Positions 26,501 to 37,665 of a DNA stretch of 64,000 nucleotides are shown here, piece after piece. The translations under genes were made by a program, and so were the position numbers. Source of the DNA: Chlorops oryzae (Eukaryota > Arthropoda > Insecta > Diptera > Chloropidae). The DNA lies in NCBI GenBank assembly GCA_020466095.1, contig CM035807.1, forward strand, positions 30,195,176-30,259,175, read 5' to 3'. The notes under the pieces were generated by a model. That model made no database searches and was not told the DNA's origin. It was given only the letters and a program-made list of their open reading frames with translations. The first letter of the stretch is position 1, and the number at the start of each line of letters is the position of its first letter.

Positions 26501-28274
26501 GAATTGCATCTCTCGAATAATTTCATATCAACTATTCATAGCATGGATCTGTCAAATAAATTTCGAGTAAGTGAAATTATTTTTATGTTAAAAGTGCATA
26601 TGTGTATGTGCAATGAATTGTTACCGATTATTTTAGTCCTTACGCTTCTTGGATATCTCGTACAATTACCTTCTTCGTATTGATGATGCTGTTTTCGCGA
26701 CAATGCCTAGATTAGCGGTCTTGGATTTATCTCATAATCGTGATCTAAAAGTTATGGATAAATCGTTTATGGGCTTGGAGAACTCCTTAATAAAACTTGG
26801 ACTGGAAAACGTTTCGTTGAGTACAGTGCCCGAAATACGACTAAAGTATTTGCGTGAACTACGATTAGGCTATAATGAATTGCCATCCATACCGCAGGAG
26901 ATGGCACACAATATGAGTAATTTACGTATGCTAGATTTGTCCAATAACGACTTGACCAACGTACCATTAATGACACAATCTTTACCACACTTAAGGTAAA
27001 AAAGAAAAAAGAAAAAACATTTTAAGCAAAAATATTATTATACATTAATATGCATTTGCGTACTTTTAGAAAACTTATGCTCTCGGGTAATCCAATAACT
27101 TCGCTCAACAACAACAGCTTCGAGGGTGTGAATGAAGACCTAGAGATGCTAGACATTTCGAATTTCCGTTTACATTATTTTGAATACGGCTGCCTTGATG
27201 CACTTCCGCATTTGCGTTCACTGAAATTGACAGCGTACTCACATCTTGAGCACTTTAATATACCGCACTTGCTTCATCATCATTATAACATACGAGAGCT
27301 GTGGATCGAAGCACCACAGCCGTTTACGCGCATTGTTAAAAAAGGTTCCGGGCCAACGCAGGAAATGCAGGCAGTACAAATGGGTATGCCGACAGATTTG
27401 ACACGGGAAATGGAAGGACATTTGCCATCGAAACTAACAAATATTACATTTTGCGGACCGCAATTTTCAAACCTAAACGAACATATACTCAAAGTGAGTG
27501 CAAAATTCAAAGTCAAATTCAAATTCCCATCAATTTGATTCATATTAAATTTTCTATTCGATTTCAGGGCATGCGTTCTCCATATTTGTACTTGCAGCTT
27601 TTCAACACTTCATTGCAATCGTTGCCAAATAACTTCTTCAAGCATATGGGACGAGTTCGAAACATCTCATTAGATATACGTTATCATAATCATATGCTTC
27701 GAAAGATTCCCAATCCTAACACGGGCTCCGTACCGTTTTTGCCCGAAAGCGTTTTCCTTACGGACCTGAAAATGTCAAAATCTGATTTGAACTGTGACTG
27801 CGATTTGGGGTGAGTGCAATCGAACATCAAATAAATAATTGTACCTAGGTACAGGTAAACTGTTACAATTGTGTGAAAGAATTAATGCCCCTTCTCAAAA
27901 AAATATTCCAGTTGGGTGGAGTTCTGGCAACGTAAGAGACGTCAATACATTTGTTCGTCTCAAACATGGACTGATACGGTCTTCCGTACATTTATGAATT
28001 CACCGTGCCAAGTTTACGGACGTCACGATTGTGATGAATACGATGATGATTTACGTGAGACTCGTTGTGATAATAAAGGCGGTCAGCAGCTAATGGAGGC
28101 AAGTGTGCTTTGATAACGTTGCGAGAAGCTTTTATTCCTCTCTTACCCGAAATCTTGATTCCTTTTTAAAGGCTTTGAAAATTTGATCTGGAATGCGGTT
28201 GGGATAGAGTGTCATGCCGGGAGGCATATCTTATGCTGATTACAGCCTGTGTTTCCATCGCTTTCTGGATGTGA
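11591..28274 (+). CDS. chp: Chaoptin, GPI-anchored leucine-rich-repeat adhesion protein
   Basis: Nineteen coding exons: 11591..11827, 11924..12636, 13860..14035, 15038..15172, 15233..15461, 15535..15753, 15821..15907, 15972..16110, 24424..24498, 24607..24700, 24755..24885, 26024..26137, 26207..26349, 26425..26566, 26637..26995, 27070..27493, 27568..27809, 27912..28098, 28172..28274. Corrected length is 1315 aa, the Drosophila size. Exon 1 opens GLEFFFKFGYAFLIITL (signal sequence) after an AG acceptor, so the initiating ATG is probably on an unfound upstream exon; MIWMSLARAS at 11648 is the alternative. PPCTYNAMCTCSK is the N-terminal cysteine cluster. LRRs run through exons 2-17, CDCDLGWVEFW begins the C-terminal cap, and a hydrophobic tail ending AFWM is the GPI signal. 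Chaoptin mediates rhabdomere microvillus adhesion in photoreceptors. Three one-base frameshifts (12427-12430, 16095-16099, 28178-28181) lie in A-runs. The last intron uses a GC donor. Confidence 0.95.
13058..13303. mobile_element. hAT-type MITE, subfamily B (copy 2)
   Basis: Ends CAGGGCTCGG... and ...CCGAGCCCTA match the copy at 9302. The target duplication is ATTATAAC (13050-13057) and ATAATAAC (13304-13311), 7 of 8 bases. It lies in chaoptin intron 2, directly abutting a subfamily A copy. Confidence 0.82.
13312..13556. mobile_element. hAT-type MITE, subfamily A (copy 2)
   Basis: Ends TACAGCGTGTATTTTTAAGC and GCTTAAAAATACACGCTCTA. A perfect 8-bp duplication ATAATAAC lies at 13304-13311 and 13557-13564. 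The left duplication is also the right duplication of the neighbouring subfamily B copy. Confidence 0.88.
14649..14852 (+). mobile_element. tRNA-derived SINE (copy 1)
   Basis: The head GGCCTCTGTGCCGTAG with GGGTTCAACTCCCAG is a tRNA-like A/B-box region. The body has TTCGTGGTACCACAA and GAGCCTAAGTGTG, and the tail reads AAACCTAACCTAA. The same order of blocks occurs at 50190-50584, and the body alone, reversed, at 55514-55652. It lies in chaoptin intron 3. Confidence 0.75.
17155..17508. mobile_element. MITE, inverted CATATGG ends (copy 2)
   Basis: This is the reverse-orientation partner of 7496-7853. It shares TTGTTTTGAGATATTC, ACACTCAAGATGTCTTGTCT and AAGCACACATAAGCGCCCGG. The ends are GTGGCCATATGGATG and TTCCATATGACCAGATA. 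Confidence 0.7.
18294..21423 (-). CDS. ZAD-type C2H2 zinc-finger protein nested in chaoptin intron 8
   Basis: Four exons: complement(18294..19193, 19261..19983, 21064..21234, 21295..21423), 640 aa, all junctions in phase, no frameshift. The N-terminus has a ZAD fold: CRVCG at residues 13-17 pairs with CRKC about 45 residues later, around LPKNICRKCISSV. The 60-bp first intron is also open in frame, so the ORF alone hides it. Exon 3 carries C2H2 fingers CRYCPLQFESLARLALHQ..H and CQICGEEYEQMPKMLREH and a degenerate CLNC motif. Exon 4 carries CRICSRAFQNFKACNSHMRAH's finger, then a Thr/Glu/Val-rich tail with repeated TEPISE/VTEPV motifs. ZAD-ZNFs are a large, fast-expanding insect family of DNA-binding regulators; no specific ortholog is claimed. 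The gene lies wholly inside, and antisense to, chaoptin intron 8. The GTG-started frame above the ATG (21421-21423) is ignored. Confidence 0.88.
20286..20983. mobile_element. hAT-like non-autonomous element, TAGGGTGACC ends
   Basis: The 698-bp element has ends TAGGGTGACCAAATTGCC and GGTCACCCTA. Flanking TTTTAATG and (A)TTTAATG make a near-perfect 8-bp duplication. It sits in the intron between exons 2 and 3 of the nested ZAD gene. AAAGGACA repeats near both ends extend the inverted repeat. No transposase frame was seen. Confidence 0.75.
23160..23232 (+). repeat. tRNA-like repeat
   Basis: GGCTCCGTAACGTAATG resembles an A-box region, and ATGTTCGAATCCC is close to a perfect B box. The arms do not pair into a full cloverleaf, so it is a SINE head or tRNA relic. 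Confidence 0.45.
23466..23537 (-). repeat. tRNA-like repeat, reverse strand
   Basis: Read on the minus strand it gives GGGCTCGGATGGCTCTGTG, then TTTCGAATCTCGCTCGGGCG, so the two outer arms (GGGCTCGG/CTCGGGCG region) can partly pair. It is probably a tRNA-derived SINE. Confidence 0.4.
23865..24282. repeat. Long inverted repeat (foldback element)
   Basis: Two arms of roughly 190 bp face each other across a short CTTGTCTTGTCTTGCCAAACAAG centre near 24045-24067. Left-arm motifs TTACAGTAACATTGTTGTCTT, AACGAAATAAAATACTC and CAAAATTCTTTTTAATGCC recur reversed in the right arm. The innermost arms are near-identical and the outer parts more diverged. Confidence 0.8.
24898..25956 (-). mobile_element. 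mini-me-like element, reverse copy
   Basis: This is the same element as 5074-5989 in opposite orientation. It starts TATACCCAGCGTAAGCGGGG and ends with the AGTCGGGCTTGACCGACTTT hairpin. It has a GTCY tract at about 25026-25085 and more copies of the 125-bp unit. It begins 12 bp after the chaoptin exon 11 donor. Confidence 0.72.
28099..28171 (+). other. GC-AG intron of chaoptin (intron 18)
   Basis: Exon 18 ends QQLMEG-type ATGGAG at 28098 and is followed by GCAAGT, the standard form of a non-canonical GC donor. The acceptor TTTTAAAG ends at 28171 and the next codons give ALK. No GT donor nearby keeps frame and sequence. Confidence 0.8.
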
Positions 28275-29450
28275 CTGTTGCAGTGCGCTTATAAGGTTTC
28301 GTCTGAATTTTACGATGTTTTGGAGAAAGTATACGGAGAACAAGTACTTTAGTTCGAAACATTTGCGAACAAAATATGAATGGATATGAACAGTGTTAGG
28401 TACAGTGTTATTTAAGTTGGGAGAAATGAAGCTTATCGATTTTATGAAGTTAAAACGCCACACACACACAGAGAGAGAATGTATACCCCAAGAGGTAGTC
28501 ACATTTTTATATGCCAGCCAGCCAGCCAGCCATCAGCATGATTTCCAAACCGAGAACAATTACTCTTTACTGCTCTTGCCGATATAATTAAGACGTAGCT
28601 AATTCATTCTTATCCTAACTTCATGGTCTTCTTAAATGTGTATTCAGGATTTATGGATTTGGAATTTTTGATGGGAGTTTATTTTTATCATATTAGCGCA
28701 GACCCATGAACTCTTTTCGAAAAGAATTTAATCTTTAATGCCTTAATTATGCATTAAGAACATACATGAGCTCTGTTTAATTTCTGTATAAACTATAGAT
28801 AATCCTTAAGTCTTAAGAATCAAAGTTTTTCTCTCTAATTTCTAACTTAATCAAAAAAAAAAAAAAAAAAAAAAAATAAGCCTTAGTCCTTTAATAAATT
28901 AATTAAATATTTGATCACTAAGCTTTACTAAGTTAAAACGCCTTTGCTATTTGCTGTCCATAACAACATAAATATAAAATAATTGTAACACTCTTTGCAT
29001 AAACACATTTATACAGTAGGCAAACGTGAACATATACGCTATTTTTATTGCAACAATAACCATTGTTTTTAATTTATTTCAAGCTTAAATAATTCTTTAA
29101 AAAGCACTGTACAATGTTTCATACATTCAAAATAAAAAAGGGGAAAAAATTAATTTGCTTTTTTAATAAGATTGAAATTTATTTATGCATACTTACCTAC
29201 TTGCCATTATCCGTGACGTTGCCGAAACACGTTGAAGATGTTGCAAGCAATTGTAAAATCGTTGCCTCTTCGATACACACGAGCAACATAAGTATTTCGT
29301 GAACGTGAACTTTCATGCTTGGCAAGGCGTTTCTGAAAGAGACTTTCTTTGCACAAATTTGATTGAGAGTTTGTTTTTTAAAATTAATTCATTAGTTCAA
29401 CACAGTATTTATGTTTGAGAAAATTTATTTTAAATTAAAATTTCTATATA

Positions 29451-29625
29451 CAGTGTACTCTCTCCTTGCGGACACTCCTTTTAAGCGGACGCCCCGCTTA
29501 AACGGACAATTTTTGAGAATGGTCTGGCGATCCTGCCACTCAAATAGTTTCCTTTAAGCGGACACCTCTATTAAGCGGACATATTTTTCGATCACGCAGG
29601 TGTCCGCTTAAGAGAGATTACACTG
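29451..29625. mobile_element. Tc1/mariner- or pogo-like MITE, TA target
   Basis: The 175-bp element has ends CAGTGTACTCTCTCCTTGCG and TTAAGAGAGATTACACTG. TA dinucleotides flank both sides (29449-29450 and 29626-29627). Internal TAAGCGGACA motifs repeat four times. Confidence 0.75.
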
Positions 29626-29770
29626 TATTTCAATAGGTATTTATTCCATTGACTAGGAGCATTGTCGTTGGCTCCGGAACTTGAGGAAATCAGCTTCGGT
29701 TAAAAAACAATTGCAAACACATTGGGCAGTTATTAGCTATAAGATATATGTATGTATAGATGCATGGCAC

Positions 29771-29925
29771 CAGTGGCGTAGCGAGACATTTCGGCGCCCG
29801 GGGAACGATGGGGACACAATGTAGGAAATGCCGCCCCCTCCAACCGGTCTCAATAAAAATACGTTCATAAAAATTGAAATATGATTTTCCCGTTTCGATT
29901 ACGTCCCCCCCTCGCTACGCTACTG
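29771..29925. mobile_element. hAT-type MITE, CAGTGGCGTAGC ends
   Basis: Ends CAGTGGCGTAGCGAG and CTCGCTACGCTACTG are flanked by CATGGCAC and TATGACAC, a 6-of-8 target duplication. Length is 155 bp. Confidence 0.7.
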
Positions 29926-29960
29926 TATGACACAAGTGTCGATTGTACAGTTTTGTAGTG

Positions 29961-32900
29961 TTATAAATTGAAAGGTTTCGAAACAACTTCAATGGCCTCG
30001 CGCTTATGAACTTTTCCGATTCCTGTCGCTGAAGTCGGTGCTTCCTTACGGCCACAGTACAATATCTATTTTCGTTCAAGATAATTCAGAATAAATTTCG
30101 TAGGAAAATTTGTGAACGTAAAATGAACAAACCTGTTTTCCCATTAAGTGTTCGAATCTTGGACGAATAAAAGTCCATGCACCCAGGTTTCGATGTTCTT
30201 CTTGACTCCAAATGAACTCTTTAAATTGAAAGTAGAAAATATTTTCAGGAAAATTCAATACGAATGTTGTTCATTGGTCCCGGCTTACTGGTAGCGTTCT
30301 TAAATTTTCCGATTTCCTCTTGCAGCTCAAAGAGTGGGAATGGACTCAGCGATTCTAAGCGAATGATTGCCGTATCCTTTATTCCTTGCGCCTGACGTTC
30401 TTCGATCAGATTATAGAAATGTTTGCCACTGCATAAAATAACTCTTCGCACACTCAACGGATTGGCTATGTCATCTCCTGCAAGTGCGTACAATTAAGAT
30501 CCTCGGCACATACATACATACATATATGCTTATGCATATGTGCATACATAAATATCAGTGCACTCTCACCTAAAATATTTCGGAAATATGTCTTTGGCTG
30601 AAAGTCCTGATGCGTTGACGTTGCAGCGGATAGGCGCAGCAGTGTTTTTGGTGCAACCACCACAAGTGGTTTGCGAAAGTTCCGTAGCATTTGGCGTCGC
30701 AGTACGTGATAGTATTGTGCGGGTGTGGATGGATTAACGATGTGTACGTTCACATTATCGCCGTCTGCTGCGGTTTCCTTTGAATCGCATAACTGCAAGA
30801 ATCGTTCCATTCGACACGAGCTATGCTCAGACGCCGCACCATCATATCCATGTGGAAGTAGAATAACCAGTCCGTTCGAGTCTCGCCATTTTGCTGTAAC
30901 ATACAATGCTCACAATTAAAGATACACACACACACACACACACACTACGCTATCTCACTTACTTTCACCAGAGACAATGAAGTTATCAATTATAATTTGG
31001 GCACCATTTGCGAAATCACCGAATTGTGCCTCCCATATGATTAAATTCTGGGGATTATCAATAGCCATGCCGTATTCAAATCCTAATACGGCTTCCTCGG
31101 ACAATATGCTATGGGCGACCTCCAGTTTGCCACCTCGACCACCTTCCAGATTATTCAAAGGAATTAACATCTCATTGGTTTGCTGGTCGACCAACATGAA
31201 ATGCCGGTGCGAGAATGTGCCACGGCCCACATCTTGACCGCTTATCCGTACATTGTGTCCTTGGTACAGGAGACTACCGACTGCCAGAGCCTCGGCAGTG
31301 GCCCAATCGATTTTCGTACCATTGGAAAGCTTTTTTTTACGTGCTTGAATGTGCGTCTTCAACAAATGTGGATGAATATTCTGCATTTAAGGCGCCCAAT
31401 TAATAGTGTGTCTATGGGATATCCAGAGCATTATTTACGAGTTCTCTAACTTACGAAATTTGAAGGATATGCCACACTTTGGTTTCCAATGTAGCTAAGT
31501 AAAGGATAGCCAAGTCCAGTATTCCAATATGAGATTGATTCGGGTGCATTGATAAAGCCTGCCCATTGCTCTTTTAAGAAGCTATCCTGCGGCTTGTACT
31601 CGGATGCACTTTGTAATTCTTCATTGAGGAAACCCATATACGATTTGCGGATTTCTTCGCATTCATCCAAAGACATAACGTCCTCTCGAGACAGTTTCTC
31701 TGCGTATAAGTCTGGGACCGACCTGTATATTATTCAGAGCAGCACATCAAGGTACCTAAGCTTTAAACAATTTTTTTTTTTTTTGTCTCGACAATTCGTA
31801 CTTGCGATTATGAATGATGTGATAAATGCTCGGGTTTGTGAAGGTCGGATCGTCCAGCTCGTTGTGTCCCCAGCGTCGGAAGCAATTCAGATCGATGAAA
31901 ACATTTTTTCGAAATTCACGCTGATATTGTAGAGCTAGTCTCGTTACATGTGCCACCATTTCGGGATGGTCCCCATTAACATGGAATACCGGTGCCTGAA
32001 TGGATTTTGCCAGGTCCGATGCATATTCAGTGGAACGTCCGCGTTCGCCCGGAGTGGTGAAACCCAGTTGATTGTTAACAATCAAGTGTACAGTACCACC
32101 GATTTCGAAGTGTGGAACATAGCTCATATTAAGGCATTCCTGATTTATACCTTGTCCGGCAAACGCTGCATCGCCATGGAAAATAACATTTACCACCGAT
32201 GAGCCGAATCTTTTAACCTTGTCATCGCTGAATGCACCGTCTCCCAATGATTGTTGCTTCGATCGCGTTTTGCCCATAGAAACAGGATTGACTGCCTTTA
32301 AATTAATATGTTTGAAGGACATTTTTTGGTCATCAATTTGCTTATAAATTCATAGAACAGCCACCACAAAGAAAGTTTCAGGTCTATGGGGTTCGACTAT
32401 GCTTACTATTTGTTTTCGGGGTCGATGAATCAGAATTTGAGGTCCATATACACAGCCGCTCAAGAGTTAGCCATAACCTCAAGTAAGGACTTCGAGCGGG
32501 GTTTTCGAGCCCATTTTTGAGGTAATGGCAAACCCGATGGATTTTAAATTTAGATTCAGCGACCACAGTTCATTTTGGGGTTGTGTAATTGATTAATTTT
32601 TGCCAGACTCACCTCTAAATGCGAAGGACAACGCAGTAAACTTAACCTTATGACCTTCCCGTTTACATTCAGTTCTTCCGATGAGTCTAAGGATAACAGT
32701 TTTTCCCTTAAATTGAGTTGTACGCAAAATTTCCCGTGCGTCTCGCTGAGCACTCCCTTGAAAATTGGAATTTCAACTTACGTAAATGGGTTATAACATC
32801 GCAAAAGGCATCAAAATGGCTCGAGAACTCCGATTCGCCACTCAATTTATGGAAAACTTTGGCCGGTCTCATATTTAAGAGTATCGTTTGGAGCGCAGTT

Positions 32901-35900
32901 CGTCCGCGATGTGGCATGCCAACTACAATCCTTTCGATTCCCTCTGAAATTGAAAGCACATACATAATATAAGAGATTAAAGCACACACACACACCAAGA
33001 TGAGGAATAAAACTTCACTATAGTGACTACTACAGGGCATGCATTTTCTCTACATGTTCGTATTAATTGTGTATACATATGCACTTACAGTGAAACCACC
33101 ACTAAAAATTTATGAAATCATTTAGAAATTCAGCAGGTGTCGACTATAGGCTTTTTTTTAAAGCTGCAAAATAGAGTGTAGTGTGTAGAGACTCTAGCGT
33201 ATCTACAATCCTACAGCTTCCTACGTAGAGCCTCCGTCGACGCTCTTCGGTTAGATTGTCGGTTAGAATGTCGACATAGTTCAAGGAGATTCTCTGAAGC
33301 CAGGTGTCGAGTTGAGTTTTTTTTTAGGTCGAGAGTAGAGTGAATGTGTAGAGACTACATTTGTTAAGTACATTGGCGCCCATATCTACAATCGTAGACG
33401 TCGACGTTTTCCGGTTAGAATATCTAGTGTCGACACATCAGTTCAAGGAGATTGTTTTTTAGGTGGAGAATAGAGTGTAGTGTGTAGAGACTCTACCTTT
33501 GTTGTGTGCACTCCAGCCCGTATCTAGAATCCTCTACGTAGAACTGCCGTCGACATGTTTCAAGTAGAGCTCTACTATGTTTGATAGAGTCTAGAGCTGA
33601 TATTTTGCTCTACCCAACACATAAAAAAGTTGTATACACTGTAGACATTTTTTATTCGAGAGATATCTCACGTAGTGTTAGTGTACAGAGATCGTGTAGT
33701 CTACTCTATATTGTGTATACTCTTTTCTACGTAACATTTTTAGCTAAACTTTTTCTATCTCTACACAAAAAAATGTATTCTCGACACTTGGCTTTAATTT
33801 TCAAAATTTCTCTCTAAATTTATACAAACCTTTTGATGAGTCCTCCAACAGTTGCCACATAAATGCCAATATACTTTCAGCACCTTCTCCACCTGGAATA
33901 AAATTAAGCAAAATAGAATGAAAATAAATATTTTCTAAATAATTCTATTCTATATTTTACCGTAGCGTTTAACGGTAGGAAACTTTAATGCCATGAAATT
34001 TTCCCAAGCCTGAGCCTTAATGAGGAAGCTCGGCAATCTGTCGACGAGCGTCCTTGCACATTGTCTGTTGGATGGTAAGATGTTCGAAACGCTGCGAAAG
34101 CCATTCCGTTTCCTCGAGGCTCTGAAAAGAGGAAACTTTTCGTGTTTACGACTTTGTCTACAAAAGCGCGCTCTGGTATCGTGCTCACCTCGATGTATGC
34201 GAATTCAGCGCTAACGGCAAAATCTGTGAACCAAAGAAAACAAATTTTCTAAATAGAATTTTTTAATTTTTCTCCCTGCATATTTTGGAGATTGTTCAAT
34301 TTTACCGCAATAAATTGTCCTCAGCTTGGCATCGAAATCAGCAATTGACATTTTATTGTTTGCTTGTGCGACATTTATCAGGCCATATGAGTTCACCCAG
34401 TCATTTGGAGAAAGCCCATAAAATGAAGGATCCAGTACATCTAAATGGCTAATACAAATAAGTGGTATTAAATGGAATGTGTGCAAATCCTCGGCGCCAC
34501 ATGAAGACGACGAAGAAGACGACGAATAAGAAGAATGAAAGAGAGAAACGAATTTGTTCTTATTACCTTGTCTTAGTTTTTATGCTAATCGGGTTAACAG
34601 ATGCTAATTTGTGTCCGTGCTTACGATAGGCCTCCACTAGACGATAGGCATTTCCCTGAGTGTTCCTTGAATGAAGCACGTCTTCTGGAACTGTGAAACA
34701 TGCGGAGAAACAACGAAGGTAGAGAAAATAATTTTTTTTCCTTCAAGTTCAGTAGTTTCATTAGACATGTTTGAAAGTAATTATGATTGAAAGAATTGGT
34801 AATTTTAATGGAGAGCTGAAGTGGTGTATGCAGGGAGCCGCCCGCCCCCCTTTGTAACGCAAAGAAACCAAAAGGGAACATGAGAGTCAAGACACACACA
34901 CAACAATTTTCGGTGTACGAGCCTGGTCAGCTGCCACAGAGAAGCCTCTTATAGGATAACACTAACAGTCGTAGAATTTTGAATGCTCCTAAGGCATAGC
35001 CACATCGATAGGTGATATCTTTGTAAAAGATTTGGCGCAAAGGTTCCAAAATTTTGAGCAAAATTGAGACTTTGATGAATGAAGATTGACGTTAATGAGA
35101 ATTTCTCTATCAAAGGATATAGTCTGTTGAATTGAGCATTAGAAACATGCCAAAAGGAAGTTGCTATACTATAAAATTATTATAATTATATACAGGGTGT
35201 TCCATACTCAATAGATTAAAAAAAAGGTGGTGATAGGGGGGGAGGGGCCCAGACGGACCAAAAATCGTATGGCAGGGGGGGGGGGTCGCAAATGCACCCC
35301 TGAGGAGTTACATGGAAAAAACAATATTTTGGTTTTTTCACTGGTGCTCCTCACTTACAGGCCGTAAATTCAAAATCACATATGATATGAAAAGCTTGGC
35401 GGTTTTCCGTTAACACTGCATACTACGATTTTAAATAATTCAACTCCGTTTTCTCTGGTACTACCATCTAAGTCTAAAATAGTGTAATTTTGGCTTTTAA
35501 AGTGATTTAATTCAAAAGAAATACAATCGAGCCTTTTTTTTTGTACTCTTTTCGAAAACTTTGAGTTTTTCTCTTCAATTTGATACCATGGTTTCTAAAA
35601 AAAGGTTAACAATCAATGCAAAACTAAGTTTTGAAAATAATTATTTTGTATTTTTGACTCCCAAAAAGTTATTTTATTCAAATTTATTGAGCACACTTTT
35701 AGGCAGCACGAGAAAAAGAAAAATCTAAGAAATTTAAAAATGTCTGAATATTGTTTTAGTTTTACATATCCGTCTAAAAATATGCTCACCAATTTAGTCG
35801 AATTCTTTCCGCGCCTCTAACTCCTTACGAGTGCAAGATTTTTTTGCTTGTATGGGTTCCCCCTATCACCTCCTTTTTTTTTGATCCATTGAGTATGGAA

Positions 35901-37665
35901 CACCCTGTATATAATTATAAATATAATTTCACTTAAGTATTTTTTCTGGAGATTCTTGAGTCAAGTTAAATAATCAGTAACAAACACCATTGAAATTTTG
36001 GGGGGCACATCGAGGGGTATATTGTGGTTCTGTGTAACACCCAGAACCCGTCTGTTCGATTTCGCTATCTCTGTTCATCCGTCTGTCCGCATACAGGTTT
36101 TTTTTTATCGAAGGAGTCCAGTTATCTTGATGAAATTCGGTATGCGCGTGCTCACGGGAGTGGGAGTGGACCATATCGGACAATTTTTAAGGGTACCTCT
36201 AGTACTAGAGTCTGTTAGGGAAATCATAAAATCTGGTCTAAAACCGGAACTTTTTGAAATATTTCGATAGAATTTGTATTTGAATATATTTATTATATTA
36301 GGGGTATTCACAAGGATGGTGGAATTCTGTCGGAAAATGTCGACGTCGGAATATTTTCGATTTTAATTCGTCACGCACTGGGGGAAAAACACCCATATTA
36401 GTTGAAAATATACATAGTTCTTTTTGAATGAATATGTTTCTGTTTTTGTATGTAATCTGATATTTTCTCCACGAGAAGTACAGCCTGTCATGGTTCAGTA
36501 GGTAGTGTGCGTGCCTAAAAATACGAAGGCTCAACTTTGAATCCGCGCGAAGACAAGCCACCGAGGAAGGAAAATTTATTTTGCAAATTATGGGAATATT
36601 TGAAAAAGGCTAGCGATTGATATCTGGCACAGAAATTCGTGAGTCTTAATTCCAGGAAATATTCAACACATGCAAATATATGGAACCAGTTTCAATTAAA
36701 CGCGGTTTTGATTGTAAATGGTTCTATATGGTTGGATGTGTTGAATAGCTACGCAGAAAAAAGTGCACAATTGGAAACCAGGCACTAAAAGAAAAAAGGT
36801 GTTCCGGCACTCAGGAAGAAAAGCCAGAAAAAAGAAAAAAGCAACCGCAACACAGCTTTGGAAACAAATTACCAGTGGCGTCGCGTTGCCGGTAAGAATT
36901 TTATGCTAGACAGGGCGTTGGCGAAGACAGCGTTCGAAAAGGCACGGTAATGATCTCTTCGTATAATTTTTTAAAGAGCAACAGCTTCACTTAAAGTTAA
37001 TTTTCAGTACATTTAAGATATAAATCACTTCCCATTACAAGATTTTGTCTTTATTTTAAGTAGGCACAATTTCTTTAATTTAATGAATGACGGTTTTGAA
37101 TGGACATCCATCATTCCCATTTTTTCTTAATGGCCGGATATTTTCTACAGCAAAAAAATTGTCTTATTTGTTTTATTCCTTCATAAACTTCCGACGAGGG
37201 CTTTTGGACATCAATTCGAATGCTGACTTTAGTAGCTTGAATTATATTAAAAAAAAAAAAAAACAAATTTTACGTTGCTTTTCAAAAACCCGTCACGAAA
37301 CATAAAATTATCAAAGTCCACCTTATGCTCGCTATTGGGAAAACAATAGAATTTTCGTTTTGGAGCTCTCTGAGAAAAACATTCGGACCGATTATCTCAA
37401 AGAGAATTTTACTCGTGGTATCGGATGATTTGTTGTATTTATTACGTTTACATAGATTGGCCGAATCTTATCAGAATGGAAAGATTGTATCTTTTTCGGA
37501 AAAATAAAAACAAAATATCGAAGCGTTGCTTAAACGCTGTACTGCACCTTGGAATTCGCGTTTTTGCGGACATCGATAGCCGAATACGCCATTATCACTT
37601 TGATATAAACGTCGGAGTTCGCGTGGAATGAAAAAGAATCGATTTCTCAAAAGCCGACTTAGCAT
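29961..37665 (-). CDS. DHTKD1-type 2-oxoadipate dehydrogenase E1, mitochondrial
   Basis: Fourteen exons: complement(29961..30065, 30133..30218, 30289..30477, 30570..30893, 30963..31380, 31455..31722, 31802..32295, 32613..32943, 33830..33892, 33961..34121, 34189..34223, 34306..34448, 34567..34690, 37548..37665). Corrected length is 952 aa (human 919). Exon 1 gives an Arg-rich mitochondrial leader, [19 protein letters not shown], then NGVFGYR, the family start. ThDP-dependent E1 motifs are present: [62 protein letters not shown] and [12 protein letters not shown]. The C-terminus [14 protein letters not shown] is typical. The enzyme decarboxylates 2-oxoadipate in lysine and tryptophan breakdown. 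One extra base near 34023-34025 and one missing near 32783 break the frame. The Drosophila counterpart is, from memory, CG1544. Confidence 0.94.
33135..33800. repeat. Degenerate foldback elements rich in TAGAG/CTCTA
   Basis: Two or more overlapping units carry GTGTAGAGACTCTA, TCTACGTAGAG and CGTCGACA motifs. AGCCAGGTGTCGAG at about 33295 mirrors CTCGACACTTGGCT near 33780-33793. The same vocabulary makes up the element at 63058-63431. It lies in a DHTKD1 intron. Confidence 0.6.
35191..35909. mobile_element. TIR element, TACAGGGTGTTCCATACTCA ends
   Basis: The left end is mirrored by TGAGTATGGAACACCCTGTA over about 38 bp. Flanks are TATAATTATA on both sides (35181-35190 and 35910-35919), so either a TA target or a longer AT-rich duplication fits. 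Length is 719 bp, with no transposase frame. It lies in DHTKD1 intron 1. Confidence 0.75.
35995..36290 (+). repeat. Degenerate mini-me-like fragment
   Basis: GTGTAACACCCAGAACCCGTC, a short CCGTCTGTCC tract, ATCGAAGGAGTCCAG and GGGTACCTCTAGTACTAG follow the same order as in 39863-40697, with large gaps. Confidence 0.5.
36483..36750. repeat. tRNA-like repeat followed by small MITE
   Basis: GGTTCAGTAGGTAGTGTGCGTGC with AACTTTGAATCCGCGC resembles a tRNA-type A/B-box pair (36491-36545). It is followed by a hairpin (about 36655-36748) with ATTCAACACATGC and its mirror GGATGTGTTGAAT. Part of that hairpin recurs near 9610-9650. Confidence 0.4.

Larger units (their letters stand above)
28275..29960. 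other. Convergent intergenic region, chaoptin to DHTKD1
   Basis: This is the 3' UTR territory of two convergent genes. It has AATAAA-like signals near 28890, a 22-bp A tract at about 28855-28877, and two small TIR elements (29451-29625 and 29771-29925). No coding sequence is recognised; small frames such as 29114-29302 look random. Confidence 0.5.

Noticed and set aside
30900..30960. CA microsatellite as a CRISPR-like or origin repeat
   Set aside because: A simple (CA)n run in a DHTKD1 intron; no spaced repeats, and a CRISPR array is not expected in a fly nuclear genome.
32740..32790. A 25-bp GT..AG intron in DHTKD1 after VITHL
   Set aside because: GTAAGT..TTTCAAG would give a 25-nt intron, below the splicing minimum in flies. 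One missing base explains the frame change and restores exon length.
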